29,688 nucleotides of DNA from an uncultured Corynebacterium sp. (GTDB lineage: Bacteria > Actinomycetota > Actinomycetes > Mycobacteriales > Mycobacteriaceae): assembly GCF_946221105.1 (NCBI RefSeq), contig NZ_CAMICL010000027.1, forward strand, positions 1 through 29,688. The letters run 5' to 3'. Of this stretch, positions 21,722 to 29,688 are shown piece by piece. Within the stretch, counting starts at the first letter, position 1, and each line of letters starts with the position of its first letter. The position numbers and the translations under genes were made by a program. The notes below the pieces were generated by a model. That model was given only the letters and a program-made list of their open reading frames with translations, was not told where the DNA came from and made no database searches.

Positions 21722-24700
21722 TTATCTCATCAAGTGCTCCCAGGTCTCCAGGTCGAACCCGCCGCGGGTGAAGTAATCCGTGAGCAACCTGTCGGCGAGG
21801 TCGTAGCACTCGAACATGGAGACCTCAACGCCGTGGTCTGCCAACCAGCCGCCGAAAACGTCCATGTCCACTCCGCTTTGGAGCCGGTCAAAACGACCAT
21901 AGGCACGAATTGGGGTCATGGTGCCGTCGACCAGGGTGAGCGTCTCCTCGACGAGTGAGCGGTCGAGCGCGGTGGCTAAGAGCAGTTGCTCGACGTGGCT
22001 GTCCTGCTTGCGGGCCTTGTAGAGTTCGATAAGTTCGCGCAGGCTACGGGTGTCGGTTGCCGCGTCGATGACACCCATCATCACGTCCCGAATAATCTGG
22101 TCAGCCGCCTCCTGGTCCTCGGCGGGCAACTTCGCGTACTCGCGGCGCAGTTGCTCCATCAGGTCGTCGCGTTCTTCTTGTGGCGCTTGCGGCTGCGCTA
22201 CCGCCTCACGCCACAGACGGAACCGCTCATCGAGGTATTCGGCGTCGATGACCTGCGCAGTGCGAGCCCGCGCCATCGCCTCCAGGTCGAGCGGGATTCC
22301 GTCGGTCTCCGGGTTGCGCTCGGCCTCCTCGGCCAATTCGGCGTACCGCTGCGTCCATGTGTCGTACTCATCCTTGGTCAGTCCGACCTCGATGACGTTG
22401 CCTTCATCGTCGGTGAGCGTGTCCATATCCCACTCGAACCCCTGGATACGTGCCGACTCGATACGCCGAGTGAGTTCCGCGTAGGCGCTGGCAAACTTCT
22501 TGCGCGCGGTGGGGTCGTCCGGCAGACGCGAGTAATCGGGGATACCTGCGTTGGTAAAGACGCTGGCAATGGCCTCGGCCTGCTCGTTCGCGGCGGTAAT
22601 GGTGGTGGGCAGCGGGTCGACAAACACCGCGAGCGAGTCACGTCCCGCGTACAGGTCGAAGGCTTGCTCGATGTTGCGTTTCATCGTGTGGACCTGACGG
22701 AAGTAGACGATGGTGCCGAACGGTTTGAGCAGGTGGTTGAACACGCGATTCGTGCGCGAAAACGCCTGGACCAACGCGGCGTAGTCGAGGACCTTGTCGA
22801 GGTAGAGCGTCGAGATGTACTTCGAGTCGTATCCGGTGAGCAACTGGTCCACGACGATGACCAGGTCGAGTTGTTCGTCTTTAGGGACGTGCTTATAGCC
22901 ACGGCGGTGTGCGAGCCTATCGGCGGCGTCGGAGCGGAAGTCCGCGTGGTCCGAGACGGTAAACGTGGTACCGAACGCGGCGTTGTAGTCGGTGAGAATC
23001 TCCTCGATTCCCGCGTCACGCTCTAGCGCGTCAGCCGTGTTTTGGTTCGCGTCGGTGAACACGGCGGTGACTTTGAGCCTGCCGTCGGCTTTGAACCTGC
23101 GGTAATAGTCGATGGCCTCCAACACGGAACTCGTGGCGAACAGCGCATGCAGTTCACGCCCGCTGCTGTGCTGGTCCCAGTGCTTGAGCATGTAGTCGAC
23201 AACAGCCTGGCGGTGTGCCTCGGTCTCCCACGTCGAGGTCTTTGCTATCTGCTCGATACCGAGCACGCGCTTTCCCTCGGGGTCGCGCACGGTCGTCCAG
23301 GGGACCTTCGTTTCGTCCATGTAGGTGTTGTAAATCTTGAGCCGCTTCTCGTCCGCGGTGACCTCGCTCATGTCCTTCGCGTTGGCTTTGCGAAGCGCGA
23401 CCGCGTGGCGCAGGTCATTGTCGTCGAACGTTGACACCGGCACCGTGTGGAACTCCAGCACGTTGCCGTCGCGCAGGCCGTAGTAGATGGAGTAACGGTG
23501 CAACTCGTTGCCGAACAGGTCGGCGGTGATGGTGTCTTTTCTCGCGTTCTGCTTGCGAATCGGGGTGCCGGTGAACCCGAAGTAGACCGCATGAGGAAAG
23601 CGGGTGGTCAGGTCGCTAAACATCTCGCCGAAGGTGGTCCGGTGGGCCTCGTCGACGACGAACACCAGTCGTTTGTTGTCCATGGAGGTGAAGTCGGTGT
23701 TCTTGAAGTCGCCTTTCGGGTCGGAGATGATTCCGAGTTTGTGCAGGGACGTGATGATAAGCGGGGCGCCTTTGGACTTGAGGTCGCGGACTAACTCGTA
23801 GGAATTAGCGGGCCTGGTCAACTCGACCATGTCGCCCGCGAAGTTCGTGTACTCAATCTCGGACTGCTCGGACAGTTCCACACGGTCGAGGACGAACACC
23901 ATCTTGTCGGCGAGGTGTTCGCGGGCGATAAGTTGCGCGGCGGTAAACGACGTCATGGTCTTTCCTGACCCCGTGGTGTGCCAGATAAACCCGCCCTTGT
24001 GAGTGTTCTTTGTCCACGAGTCGCGGTGTTCGCGGTTAATCTTGCGCAGGGCTAAGAGAATCGACTCGACCGCATGCACTTGGTATGGGCGCAGCACTTT
24101 GAGCGCCCCGTCACCGGCGTCGGCGACGAGGTAGTCACCGACTAGCCGGTGTGCTGGCGGGATACCGAGCACATGCTGGGCGACCCCCTGCCAGTCGGGG
24201 TAGCGTTCGTTGTCCTTGTCGGTCCAGATGAAGAAGAAGTCGTCGTTGAACTTTGCCGGGTCGCCGGGATTGGCGAAATACCGCATGTCCGTCGGAGTCA
24301 TGGCGATGAAGACCTGCACGAGGTTGAAGAACCCGCTCCACACACCCTCGCGGCTGTACCGCTGGGCCTGGACGGCGGCCTCGGAGACGTCGTGGTTCTC
24401 ATTCTTGAGTTCGACGTGAATCAGTGGCAGGCCCCAGATGAGTAGCGTGAAGTCGCCGCGGCGGTCGCGCGAGATGGTGTTTTTGCGGTTGAACCGCGGT
24501 TGGCGGGCTATCTGGTACGTGGAGTCGCCGCCGCCTACCTCCGACGGGGAGAAGATGGTCAGCGGAATCTCGCGCCCGTGGTTGAGCGCGTCTGCGGGGT
24601 TGTTCCGCCGCAGAATGACCTCACGTCCCTGGAGCCAGCGTTGCACAGCCGCGGGGGAGTGCAGCGCCGCAATCTCTTGGACGAGGGTTTCGACCTCGAC

Positions 24701-24901
24701 GTCGGACAGCGGCACGCCATTGAGCCGGTCCGGGGTGTTGTTGTTCTCGAACACAATCCGTGCCCAGTTGGCGATGAGGTCCGTCTCGCTAGGACGGTTG
24801 AGGACGTTCGGTGACCACCCGTACTTGTGGGTGAGGTTGAAGATGACCGCGTCCTCGAACTCGGCCTCGTTGTGGAACTTCACGGGTGCAGGGGTGGTCA
24901 T
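21722..24901 (-). CDS. hsdR: Type I restriction enzyme, R (translocase/nuclease) subunit
   Basis: HsdR cuts unmodified DNA at a distance after ATP-driven translocation, working with HsdM2S. The 1059-residue protein has an N-terminal PD-(D/E)xK nuclease with Asp150 (GDFTLL) and Glu164-x-Lys166 (HVELKN), and QAQRY near 178-182 as the extra nuclease motif. SF2 helicase motifs follow: Walker A GSGKT (311-315), DEAH (417-420), FGFTGTP as motif III and LLTGYDS in the C-terminal RecA lobe. A long helical C-terminal region contacts the methylase. No frameshift is seen, so the enzyme looks active. The ATG at 24901 has AAGGA upstream and follows hsdS by 15 bases: last gene of the hsdM-hsdS-hsdR operon. 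Confidence 0.95.
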   Translation of the reverse strand: MTTPAPVKFHNEAEFEDAVIFNLTHKYGWSPNVLNRPSETDLIANWARIVFENNNTPDRLNGVPLSDVEVETLVQEIAALHSPAAVQRWLQGREVILRRNNPADALNHGREIPLTIFSPSEVGGGDSTYQIARQPRFNRKNTISRDRRGDFTLLIWGLPLIHVELKNENHDVSEAAVQAQRYSREGVWSGFFNLVQVFIAMTPTDMRYFANPGDPAKFNDDFFFIWTDKDNERYPDWQGVAQHVLGIPPAHRLVGDYLVADAGDGALKVLRPYQVHAVESILLALRKINREHRDSWTKNTHKGGFIWHTTGSGKTMTSFTAAQLIAREHLADKMVFVLDRVELSEQSEIEYTNFAGDMVELTRPANSYELVRDLKSKGAPLIITSLHKLGIISDPKGDFKNTDFTSMDNKRLVFVVDEAHRTTFGEMFSDLTTRFPHAVYFGFTGTPIRKQNARKDTITADLFGNELHRYSIYYGLRDGNVLEFHTVPVSTFDDNDLRHAVALRKANAKDMSEVTADEKRLKIYNTYMDETKVPWTTVRDPEGKRVLGIEQIAKTSTWETEAHRQAVVDYMLKHWDQHSSGRELHALFATSSVLEAIDYYRRFKADGRLKVTAVFTDANQNTADALERDAGIEEILTDYNAAFGTTFTVSDHADFRSDAADRLAHRRGYKHVPKDEQLDLVIVVDQLLTGYDSKYISTLYLDKVLDYAALVQAFSRTNRVFNHLLKPFGTIVYFRQVHTMKRNIEQAFDLYAGRDSLAVFVDPLPTTITAANEQAEAIASVFTNAGIPDYSRLPDDPTARKKFASAYAELTRRIESARIQGFEWDMDTLTDDEGNVIEVGLTKDEYDTWTQRYAELAEEAERNPETDGIPLDLEAMARARTAQVIDAEYLDERFRLWREAVAQPQAPQEERDDLMEQLRREYAKLPAEDQEAADQIIRDVMMGVIDAATDTRSLRELIELYKARKQDSHVEQLLLATALDRSLVEETLTLVDGTMTPIRAYGRFDRLQSGVDMDVFGGWLADHGVEVSMFECYDLADRLLTDYFTRGGFDLETWEHLMR

Positions 24902-24916
24902 GGTCTGTCCTTGGTC

Positions 24917-26179
24917 TTACACGAACATCTGGGTCAGCAGTGCGCTTTTGAGGTTACGCAGGGTGGTGAGTTTCTTCTGCTCCGCCTCGATGAGTGCGTC
25001 AAGGCTGCGGAAATATGTGCCGATGGCCTGCTGCTCTGGGAGCGACGGCAGAGGAATCGGGGTGTTCTTTGCCTGCACGATTGTGTAATGCGAAATAGTT
25101 CCAGCGTGTGAGATTGAGCGAAGGTACTGCTGGAAGGTCGGTGAACGAAAGAATGTCGCCAGATACTCGGGGGAGAGGCGCTCGCGGTCGGACTGAACCC
25201 ACAATAAGTCAGCGTCTTTGCTGTACAGGGGCTTGTCGTCCGGGACCACGTACGGGGTGCCAATCGAACCGCCCCCTACTACAAGAACGTCTCCCTTTCG
25301 TAACCGCCCGGAGCGCGTAACTAGGTTTTCGTACAATTCGTGGCTGATGAAGGCCGGAGGGTTGCTAACGCCGTTCGCTATAGCGGAGACATCACTAGCC
25401 CGGAAGAATGGAATACCCGAGGTAGTCCACTCGTGGCGGTGGACGCGAGCAGCAGACTTAACCTCCGCGCGGGTGCCCAGAAACTCGCACTCCCAATTAC
25501 CCTCAAACCCATCGAACCGCACCTCCGGCGTGCTCGCTGTGCCCTGCGGAAACATCTTGACCAGCATGGTCTTCTTGAGGGACGCGAGGGAAGTAAGCCG
25601 CAACGCCGTCGAGTCGACCAGCGTCTCAACGCGATTGAGGTAATCCCCGATAAGACGTTGCTCCTCCCGCGAGGGTGCCTTTAATGGCATGTCGAAAAAA
25701 TCAGCATTTGAAATCGACAAGCGGTCGCCACGAACGCCGGAATCGCCAGCGGTTTGCATGTATCGGTGCCAGGTTTGCCCCTTGAAAAGCCACTTCGTGA
25801 AGTCAGAATCGAGACCAGTAAGCGTAAATACGGTGTAAAGGGGTGAAACAATCCCTGTCCTACCAAGGTCATTCCTGTTAAGCGGACCAACGGGGGCGGT
25901 TACGGACAAACGGGGGTTGTAGACAAAGTCTCCCGGTTTAACCACGTAGTACCCGCCGACGTTCGCCGCATTTGAAACCTGATTGTCAAAGTAGTCAAGT
26001 TGGCTCACGACGCCGTTCTGTGCGGAGTTGGTAAACGTTTCATCGTAAGTTAGGTCCGAGTTCTTTTCAGCCGAGCGGTAGGAAACTTGGCCGAGGGTGG
26101 TCTCGCTCCATTCACCCTCGAACCCCTCCAACCGGAGGGCGGGGGCGCGAACCTCATCGCTATGCACGTCCCTCACCAC
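24917..26179 (-). CDS. hsdS: Type I restriction-modification specificity subunit
   Basis: HsdS reads the bipartite DNA target. The 420-residue protein is a tandem of two halves. Each begins with a near-identical stretch (LEGFEGEWSETTLG at the start, FDGFEGNWECEFLG near residue 227), then a target-recognition domain, then a coiled-coil spacer (EEQRLIGDYLNRVETLV and PEQQAIGTYFRSLDALI). The two recognition domains differ, so the site should be asymmetric. The half-start repeat is also visible in DNA (26111-26135 and 25497-25519). GC in the recognition domains is lower than in hsdM and hsdR, usual for hsdS. The GTG at 26179 overlaps hsdM by 20 bases; a GTG at 26167 is possible too. The recognised sequence cannot be predicted. 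Confidence 0.93.
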   Translation of the reverse strand: MVRDVHSDEVRAPALRLEGFEGEWSETTLGQVSYRSAEKNSDLTYDETFTNSAQNGVVSQLDYFDNQVSNAANVGGYYVVKPGDFVYNPRLSVTAPVGPLNRNDLGRTGIVSPLYTVFTLTGLDSDFTKWLFKGQTWHRYMQTAGDSGVRGDRLSISNADFFDMPLKAPSREEQRLIGDYLNRVETLVDSTALRLTSLASLKKTMLVKMFPQGTASTPEVRFDGFEGNWECEFLGTRAEVKSAARVHRHEWTTSGIPFFRASDVSAIANGVSNPPAFISHELYENLVTRSGRLRKGDVLVVGGGSIGTPYVVPDDKPLYSKDADLLWVQSDRERLSPEYLATFFRSPTFQQYLRSISHAGTISHYTIVQAKNTPIPLPSLPEQQAIGTYFRSLDALIEAEQKKLTTLRNLKSALLTQMFV

Positions 26180-28748
26180 CCATCATCTCCACAAGCGCGG
26201 CAATACCGGCCATATCCGACTTAGGCCCGCGCAACTTCGACATCATCTCGGCCAACTCCCGCTGGGTAGACTGAATCGTCTCCTCGACCTCACCCAACGT
26301 CGTCGCGTACTTCGCGTCGAGACGCTCTACCTCGCTCACAAGTGCATCCAGTTCCTTGTCCACAACGTCACCGAGCGAATCGAACACCCGGCGAACCCAC
26401 TTGACTTCCAGCAGGTCACGGGCCTTATCGTCGGTGAGCGACTCAATAGCCGCCTTGGTTTCGTCGTCCAACTTCTGCGCGAGACGCTTCTTCTCGGCGG
26501 TGAGTTTCTTGGCGGTGTTGACCTCCCCAAGCGCCTCACTCAACACCGCGCGAAGTTCCTCGTCGTGTTCGTCTCGTTCCTTGTCGTACGTCAGTTCCGT
26601 CACTCTTCGAGTTAGCCCGGCGGGGGCGAACGCGGTGCCCGCGGCGTTGGTTATCGACGCTTTGCCCTCGCCATAGTCCTCCTCGTCCACCTCGGCGAAC
26701 AGTTCGTCGCGCCTGGCGGTGGCGGCGGCAAGACCGCGCTCGACCTCCTCCAATTCAGCAAGACGCTCCGGCATGAGGACAGACTGCGCCAACTCGAACG
26801 GGATAACGCGGCCGACCCAGCCGTCCTGCACCTCGACGTCCTTGCCGGACTTCTTCTTGGTCACGATGTAGGGGTCGACAGCGCGAACAGCATCGAAGCC
26901 CTCGCCTCGAAGCACCTCTAGGTCCGTCTCCGTCTGCTCCCACGAGTCCGCGAACAACTGGTAGACCTCGTAGGGGTCGACGATGGTCGTGTCCGACAGC
27001 CGCTCGAACAGGCTGAAGCGCAACTCACTCTCGGCGACGGCCGGGTTCACCTCCGTAGGGTTATCCAGCAGCGCCGCGGTAGCGTCGGCGTCGAAGCCTT
27101 GCAGTTTCTCGGCGAAACGCTTGCGGAAGTCCGCGACCGCGCTATGTCCCGCCACCGCCGCGTCCACGTCGTCTACCTTCACCCGGCTGTGGGTGTCGGT
27201 GACGCGCTCGAACACTGCGTCGCGCAGGCCCGGCAGCGCCGCCCAGTAGCGGTCCAGTGCGTCAATCTCGGTGTTCGGAACACCGCCGAACATCGTGGAG
27301 TAGATGTCGTAGGTCTCCGGTGCCTCGGACGAGTCCACGTATCGCGGGATATTGAGGTTGAAGTCGTTGGCCTCAACCTCCTCGCGGCTAACCAGCCGGG
27401 AGTAGCCGTCGATGGTTGTTCGCTCGGTGACGGTGTCGACGATTTTGCGCACGTCCCGGGCACGCAACTCGTTTTTCGTCCCGGCCTTGATGAACTCCTT
27501 GGAGGCATCGACAAACAGCACGTCCGTGTCCGTCCCGCGCTGCTTTTTCAGCACCATGACCAGCGTGGCGATACCCGTGCCATAGAAAATGTTCGGCGGG
27601 AACCCGATGATGGTTTCGATGTGGTTGTTTTGCACCAGGTTGCGGCGGATTGTCTCCTCCTCGCCGCCTCGGAATAGCACGCCGTGGGGAAGAACGATGC
27701 TCAAAATGCCGTCGTCTTTCAGGTGGTACAACTCGTGCAACAGGAAGGCGTAGTCGGCGGTTTTAGCAGGCGCCATGCCGTACTTGAAACGCGGGTCGCC
27801 CTTGTGGCGGTCCCTGTCCCACTGGGCGGAATACGGAGGATTCGAGACCACTGCGTCCACGCGCAGGAGGTCGTAGTTGCCGTTTTCGTCGATGTAGGGC
27901 CAGTCCAGGTCCAGGGAGTCGGCGTTTCTCGTGACGATGTTGGCTGGCTGCACACCGCGCATGATGAGATTCATGCGGGTGAGGTTGTAGGTGTCGGTTT
28001 TAAGCTCCTGGGCATAGTAGCGGACGCGGTCGGGGTCGCCGCTGCGCCGAGCGATGGATTCGCCGATGTTCAGCAGCAGCGAGGCGGAGCCGGAGGTCGG
28101 GTCGTAGACGTCAACGTCGTCACGTCCCTTAAGGTGTTCCGCGACAATCTCGGCCATGACGAGTGCGACCTGGTGCGGGGTGTAAAATTCGCCCGACTTT
28201 TTGCCCGCGCCCGCGGCAAACTGTCCGATGAGGAACTCATAGACGTATCCGATCACGTCATAAGCCTCTTCGGTACCGGTCGGCAGTTGATTGATGACAC
28301 TGATAATCTGGCGGAGTTTGCGGGACCGTGCGCCCGCGTCGGTGCCGAGCATGGGAATCGAGCGTTGAAACGAGGCGAAAATCCCGCGGAATACCGGCTC
28401 GTAGGACGCCGCGACATGGCGGTCGAAATGGTTGAGGCCGTCGAGGACGTCGGAGGTGGCAAGTTCCCCGCCTTTGTCGACCCAGGTGGAGAACAGGTCG
28501 TCGTGTGCGATGAAGTAGCCGATGTTGGACTTCGCCATCTCGACCACGCGGGGGTTGCCGTCGGTCAACTTGTCCTCCCACTGCTCGCGGGGCAGACCGC
28601 GACTAGCAAAGAACTGCTCCTCCTTTTCCGAGAGGAACTTGTAGAACATGAAGCCGAGGATGAAGTCCTTGTAATCGTTGGCGTCTAGGGTGCCGCGCAA
28701 CTGGTTGGTTGCCGTCCACACCTTGCGGCCAAGTTGTTGCTTATCCAT
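26160..28748 (-). CDS. hsdM: Type I restriction-modification DNA methyltransferase subunit
   Basis: HsdM methylates adenine N6 within the HsdS target. The 862-residue protein has an N-terminal helical bundle (about 1-150, KVWTATNQLRGTLDANDYKDFILG), a Rossmann domain with SAM motif DPTSGS (216-221), and catalytic NPPY at 303-306. About 300 residues beyond the usual length form a charged, coiled-coil-rich C-terminal region. ATG 28748 is preferred because AGAGG lies six bases upstream and MDKQQLGRKVW is a typical HsdM start. ATG 28772 is eight bases after TAGATT (28786-28781), so a leaderless product eight residues longer is an alternative. The longer frame to 28880 adds no conserved residues. 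First gene of the operon; the end overlaps hsdS. Confidence 0.92.
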   Translation of the reverse strand: MDKQQLGRKVWTATNQLRGTLDANDYKDFILGFMFYKFLSEKEEQFFASRGLPREQWEDKLTDGNPRVVEMAKSNIGYFIAHDDLFSTWVDKGGELATSDVLDGLNHFDRHVAASYEPVFRGIFASFQRSIPMLGTDAGARSRKLRQIISVINQLPTGTEEAYDVIGYVYEFLIGQFAAGAGKKSGEFYTPHQVALVMAEIVAEHLKGRDDVDVYDPTSGSASLLLNIGESIARRSGDPDRVRYYAQELKTDTYNLTRMNLIMRGVQPANIVTRNADSLDLDWPYIDENGNYDLLRVDAVVSNPPYSAQWDRDRHKGDPRFKYGMAPAKTADYAFLLHELYHLKDDGILSIVLPHGVLFRGGEEETIRRNLVQNNHIETIIGFPPNIFYGTGIATLVMVLKKQRGTDTDVLFVDASKEFIKAGTKNELRARDVRKIVDTVTERTTIDGYSRLVSREEVEANDFNLNIPRYVDSSEAPETYDIYSTMFGGVPNTEIDALDRYWAALPGLRDAVFERVTDTHSRVKVDDVDAAVAGHSAVADFRKRFAEKLQGFDADATAALLDNPTEVNPAVAESELRFSLFERLSDTTIVDPYEVYQLFADSWEQTETDLEVLRGEGFDAVRAVDPYIVTKKKSGKDVEVQDGWVGRVIPFELAQSVLMPERLAELEEVERGLAAATARRDELFAEVDEEDYGEGKASITNAAGTAFAPAGLTRRVTELTYDKERDEHDEELRAVLSEALGEVNTAKKLTAEKKRLAQKLDDETKAAIESLTDDKARDLLEVKWVRRVFDSLGDVVDKELDALVSEVERLDAKYATTLGEVEETIQSTQRELAEMMSKLRGPKSDMAGIAALVEMMGGEGRA

Positions 28749-28780
28749 GAGTTGCCTCTGCGCGCCAGTCATGCCGAGTA

Positions 28781-28786
28781 AATCTA
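28781..28786 (-). promoter_or_regulatory. -10 element of the hsdMSR operon
   Basis: TAGATT reads on the minus strand over 28786-28781, the same hexamer as before the methyltransferase at 17972. A transcript starting about 8 bases on would either begin at ATG 28772 or give a 24-base leader with AGAGG before ATG 28748. The -35 is not convincing. Confidence 0.4.
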
Positions 28787-29040
28787 TTGCCTCAACCGCC
28801 GAAACTTGGGACGCGCGCCGAGATGTGCAGCCATGGGAGGCCGATGGGGGAGAGTCGGCTCTGCGCGGCCGCGCCCGCACATATAGACGAAGTCAAGCAG
28901 GTGCGGATGGGCCAGTGCAACGTGCGCAACTGGACCGATGACCTTCTCCCGCTGGTGGACGACCCGTCAGATCCGCTCGGTGTTTTTGGATCTGACCACC
29001 CACACCGCGCCCCAAGCTGTAAGAGGGCTTCGATGCATAA
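28787..29040. other. Intergenic stretch between hsdM and tRNA-Pro
   Basis: No gene is supported. Frames here either extend hsdM upstream or run through the tRNA. It contains a perfect 9-base inverted repeat, GTCAGATCC at 28966-28974 and GGATCTGAC at 28988-28996, with a 13-base loop that includes five T. This may be an operator, the end of a mobile element or a 3' structure. No integrase remnant is recognisable. Confidence 0.5.
28966..28996. repeat. Perfect 9-bp inverted repeat with 13-base spacer
   Basis: GTCAGATCC (28966-28974) and GGATCTGAC (28988-28996) are exact reverse complements. The spacer is GCTCGGTGTTTTT. No T-run follows the second arm on either strand, so it is not a standard terminator. 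Confidence 0.7.
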
Positions 29041-29060
29041 CCCCCAGCTCAGGCCGGGGG
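29041..29060 (-). terminator. Terminator hairpin downstream of tRNA-Pro
   Basis: On the minus strand CCCCCGGC, loop CTGA, GCTGGGGG form an 8-bp stem with one G-U pair, starting 12 bases after the tRNA 3' end and followed by TTAT. The T-run is short, as is common in high-GC genomes. Confidence 0.6.
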
Positions 29061-29072
29061 GTGCACACTTTG

Positions 29073-29146
29073 TCGGACTGACAGGATTTGAACCTGCGAC
29101 CCCCACACCCCCAGTGTGGTGCGCTACCAAACTGCGCCACAGCCCG
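29073..29146 (-). tRNA. tRNA-Pro (anticodon GGG)
   Basis: The minus strand folds into a full cloverleaf of 74 bases without CCA. The acceptor stem CGGGCTG pairs with CAGTCCG (one G-U), the discriminator is A, and the D-arm contains GGCGCAGTTTGGTAGCGC. The anticodon stem CCACA/TGTGG encloses loop CTGGGGG with anticodon GGG (29114-29112 region), and the T-arm contains GGTTCAAATCC. It reads CCC and, by wobble, CCU proline codons. The 3' CCA is not encoded. It borders the restriction island with its 3' end facing it, the usual side for integration, but no second copy of its 3' end was noticed in the window. Confidence 0.95.
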
Positions 29147-29174
29147 ATCCGCTACCTAAACGGTAACTACGCAA

Positions 29175-29202
29175 ATATTACAGCACTGTCATACGGACCC
29201 AA
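29175..29202 (-). promoter_or_regulatory. Probable promoter of tRNA-Pro
   Basis: On the minus strand TTGGGT (29202-29197) is followed after 16 bases by TAATAT (29180-29175). Transcription would start near 29168, about 20 bases before the mature tRNA. Confidence 0.45.
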
Positions 29203-29243
29203 AACCGGCAGGTCACCAGGCGGCCACCGCTGACACCCCAGGG

Positions 29244-29645
29244 TTAGCGGACCACGCCGTCGACGTAGACCCAGCGCCCGGCGCGGCGCTCGAAGCGGGA
29301 GCGTTCGCGCATTACGCCGCCAGGGTGGTGGGCGGCGAACTCGACTACGCCTTCGGCGTCGAAGGGCCCGCCGCCGGCGGTATCGAGCACCTGGAGCTGG
29401 GCAAACGGCTCACCGGAGGGATCCACGGCCAAGTCCGCGGGCCGGGTTTCATCCGCCCAAGTCGATGCCACATAGGAGCCCGCGCCGCGCACGTAGGCGG
29501 TGTAGCGCGAGCGCATCAGCGCTTCAGCGGTGGGCGCTGCAGAGTCGCCGTCGATGTAGCGCCCGCAGCACGCCTCATAGGGCAAGCCCTGCCCGCAAGG
29601 GCACAAGCCCCGCACGTCAGCCCAAAGCCCGGATGCGCCAGCCAT
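29244..29645 (-). CDS. YchJ-family protein with SEC-C zinc motif (UPF0225)
   Basis: The 133-residue protein starts with a zinc-binding SEC-C motif, CPCGQGLPYEACC (Cys15, Cys17, Cys26, Cys27), followed by PTAEALMRSRYTAYVRG, the hallmark of the YchJ/UPF0225 family, and an NTF2-like beta-rich domain ending GRWVYVDGVVR. The function of the family is not settled; a small-molecule or protein-binding NTF2-fold role is likely. Its ATG at 29645 overlaps the stop of the upstream minus-strand gene (TAATG), so it is translationally coupled to it. It ends about 98 bases before the tRNA on the same strand. Confidence 0.88.
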   Translation of the reverse strand: MAGASGLWADVRGLCPCGQGLPYEACCGRYIDGDSAAPTAEALMRSRYTAYVRGAGSYVASTWADETRPADLAVDPSGEPFAQLQVLDTAGGGPFDAEGVVEFAAHHPGGVMRERSRFERRAGRWVYVDGVVR

Positions 29646-29688
29646 TACTTGCCCAGGCGCTCCGCGCGGTGCAGCTTGTTCTGGCGGC
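29645..29688 (-). CDS. C-terminal end of a gene cut by the window edge
   Basis: Only the last 13 full codons and the stop are present, reading RQNKLHRAERLGK. The stop overlaps the YchJ ATG by one base. The tail is basic, but far too short to name the product. Confidence 0.6.
   Translation of the reverse strand, partial: RQNKLHRAERLGK

Noticed and set aside
21986..23026. Long plus-strand frames opposite hsdR (up to 346 codons)
   Set aside because: They are mirror images of the hsdR codons; hsdR has all expected motifs and the operon context.
28787..29233. Plus-strand 148-codon frame through the tRNA
   Set aside because: Its middle part, with GLTGFEPATPTPP, is the familiar false translation of a tRNA antisense strand. 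No ribosome site or family is present.

Overview
The window looks like chromosomal DNA of a high-GC Actinobacterium, most likely Corynebacterium. Three things suggest this: gene order matching the mycobacterial Rv1691-Rv1713 region (TPR protein, glycerol-3-phosphate phosphatase, tlyA, nadK, recN, steA, steB, Nudix, xerD, ParA-like, scpA, scpB, rluB, cmk, der); the steAB pair described in corynebacteria; and many genes whose start codon lies 7-8 bases after a TANNNT hexamer, the leaderless layout common in corynebacteria. All names are family-level calls made by reading the sequence; no search was run.

Positions 231-16478 are a dense co-directional housekeeping block on the + strand. It covers rRNA methylation (tlyA), NADP synthesis (nadK), repair (recN), cell separation (steA, steB), ADP-sugar hydrolysis (Nudix), dimer resolution (xerD), chromosome organisation (ParA-like, scpA, scpB), rRNA pseudouridylation (rluB), CMP phosphorylation (cmk) and ribosome assembly (der). 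Two departures from the familiar order stand out. No pyrG lies between steB and the Nudix gene, and a Ser/Gly-rich, membrane-anchored surface protein lies between xerD and the ParA-like gene.

Positions 16483-20525 hold two paralogous LpqC-type esterases, one cytoplasmic and one a lipoprotein. They flank a SAM methyltransferase on the opposite strand that shares stop-codon bases with the first and promoter bases with the second. A diacylglycerol-kinase-family lipid kinase and a gamma-carbonic anhydrase follow.

Positions 20526-29040 look like an acquired segment: every gene is on the minus strand, and its left part has visibly lower GC. It carries a complete type I restriction-modification operon (hsdM-hsdS-hsdR), a one-TM protein of unknown function, and about 420 bp with no convincing gene. 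A tRNA-Pro(GGG) borders it on the right. No integrase or duplicated tRNA end was seen.

The window ends with a YchJ/SEC-C protein and the 3' tip of another minus-strand gene. The strongest non-gene signals are the series of leaderless promoters, several of which change the start codon or double as stop codons, and the double-overlap layout around the methyltransferase.
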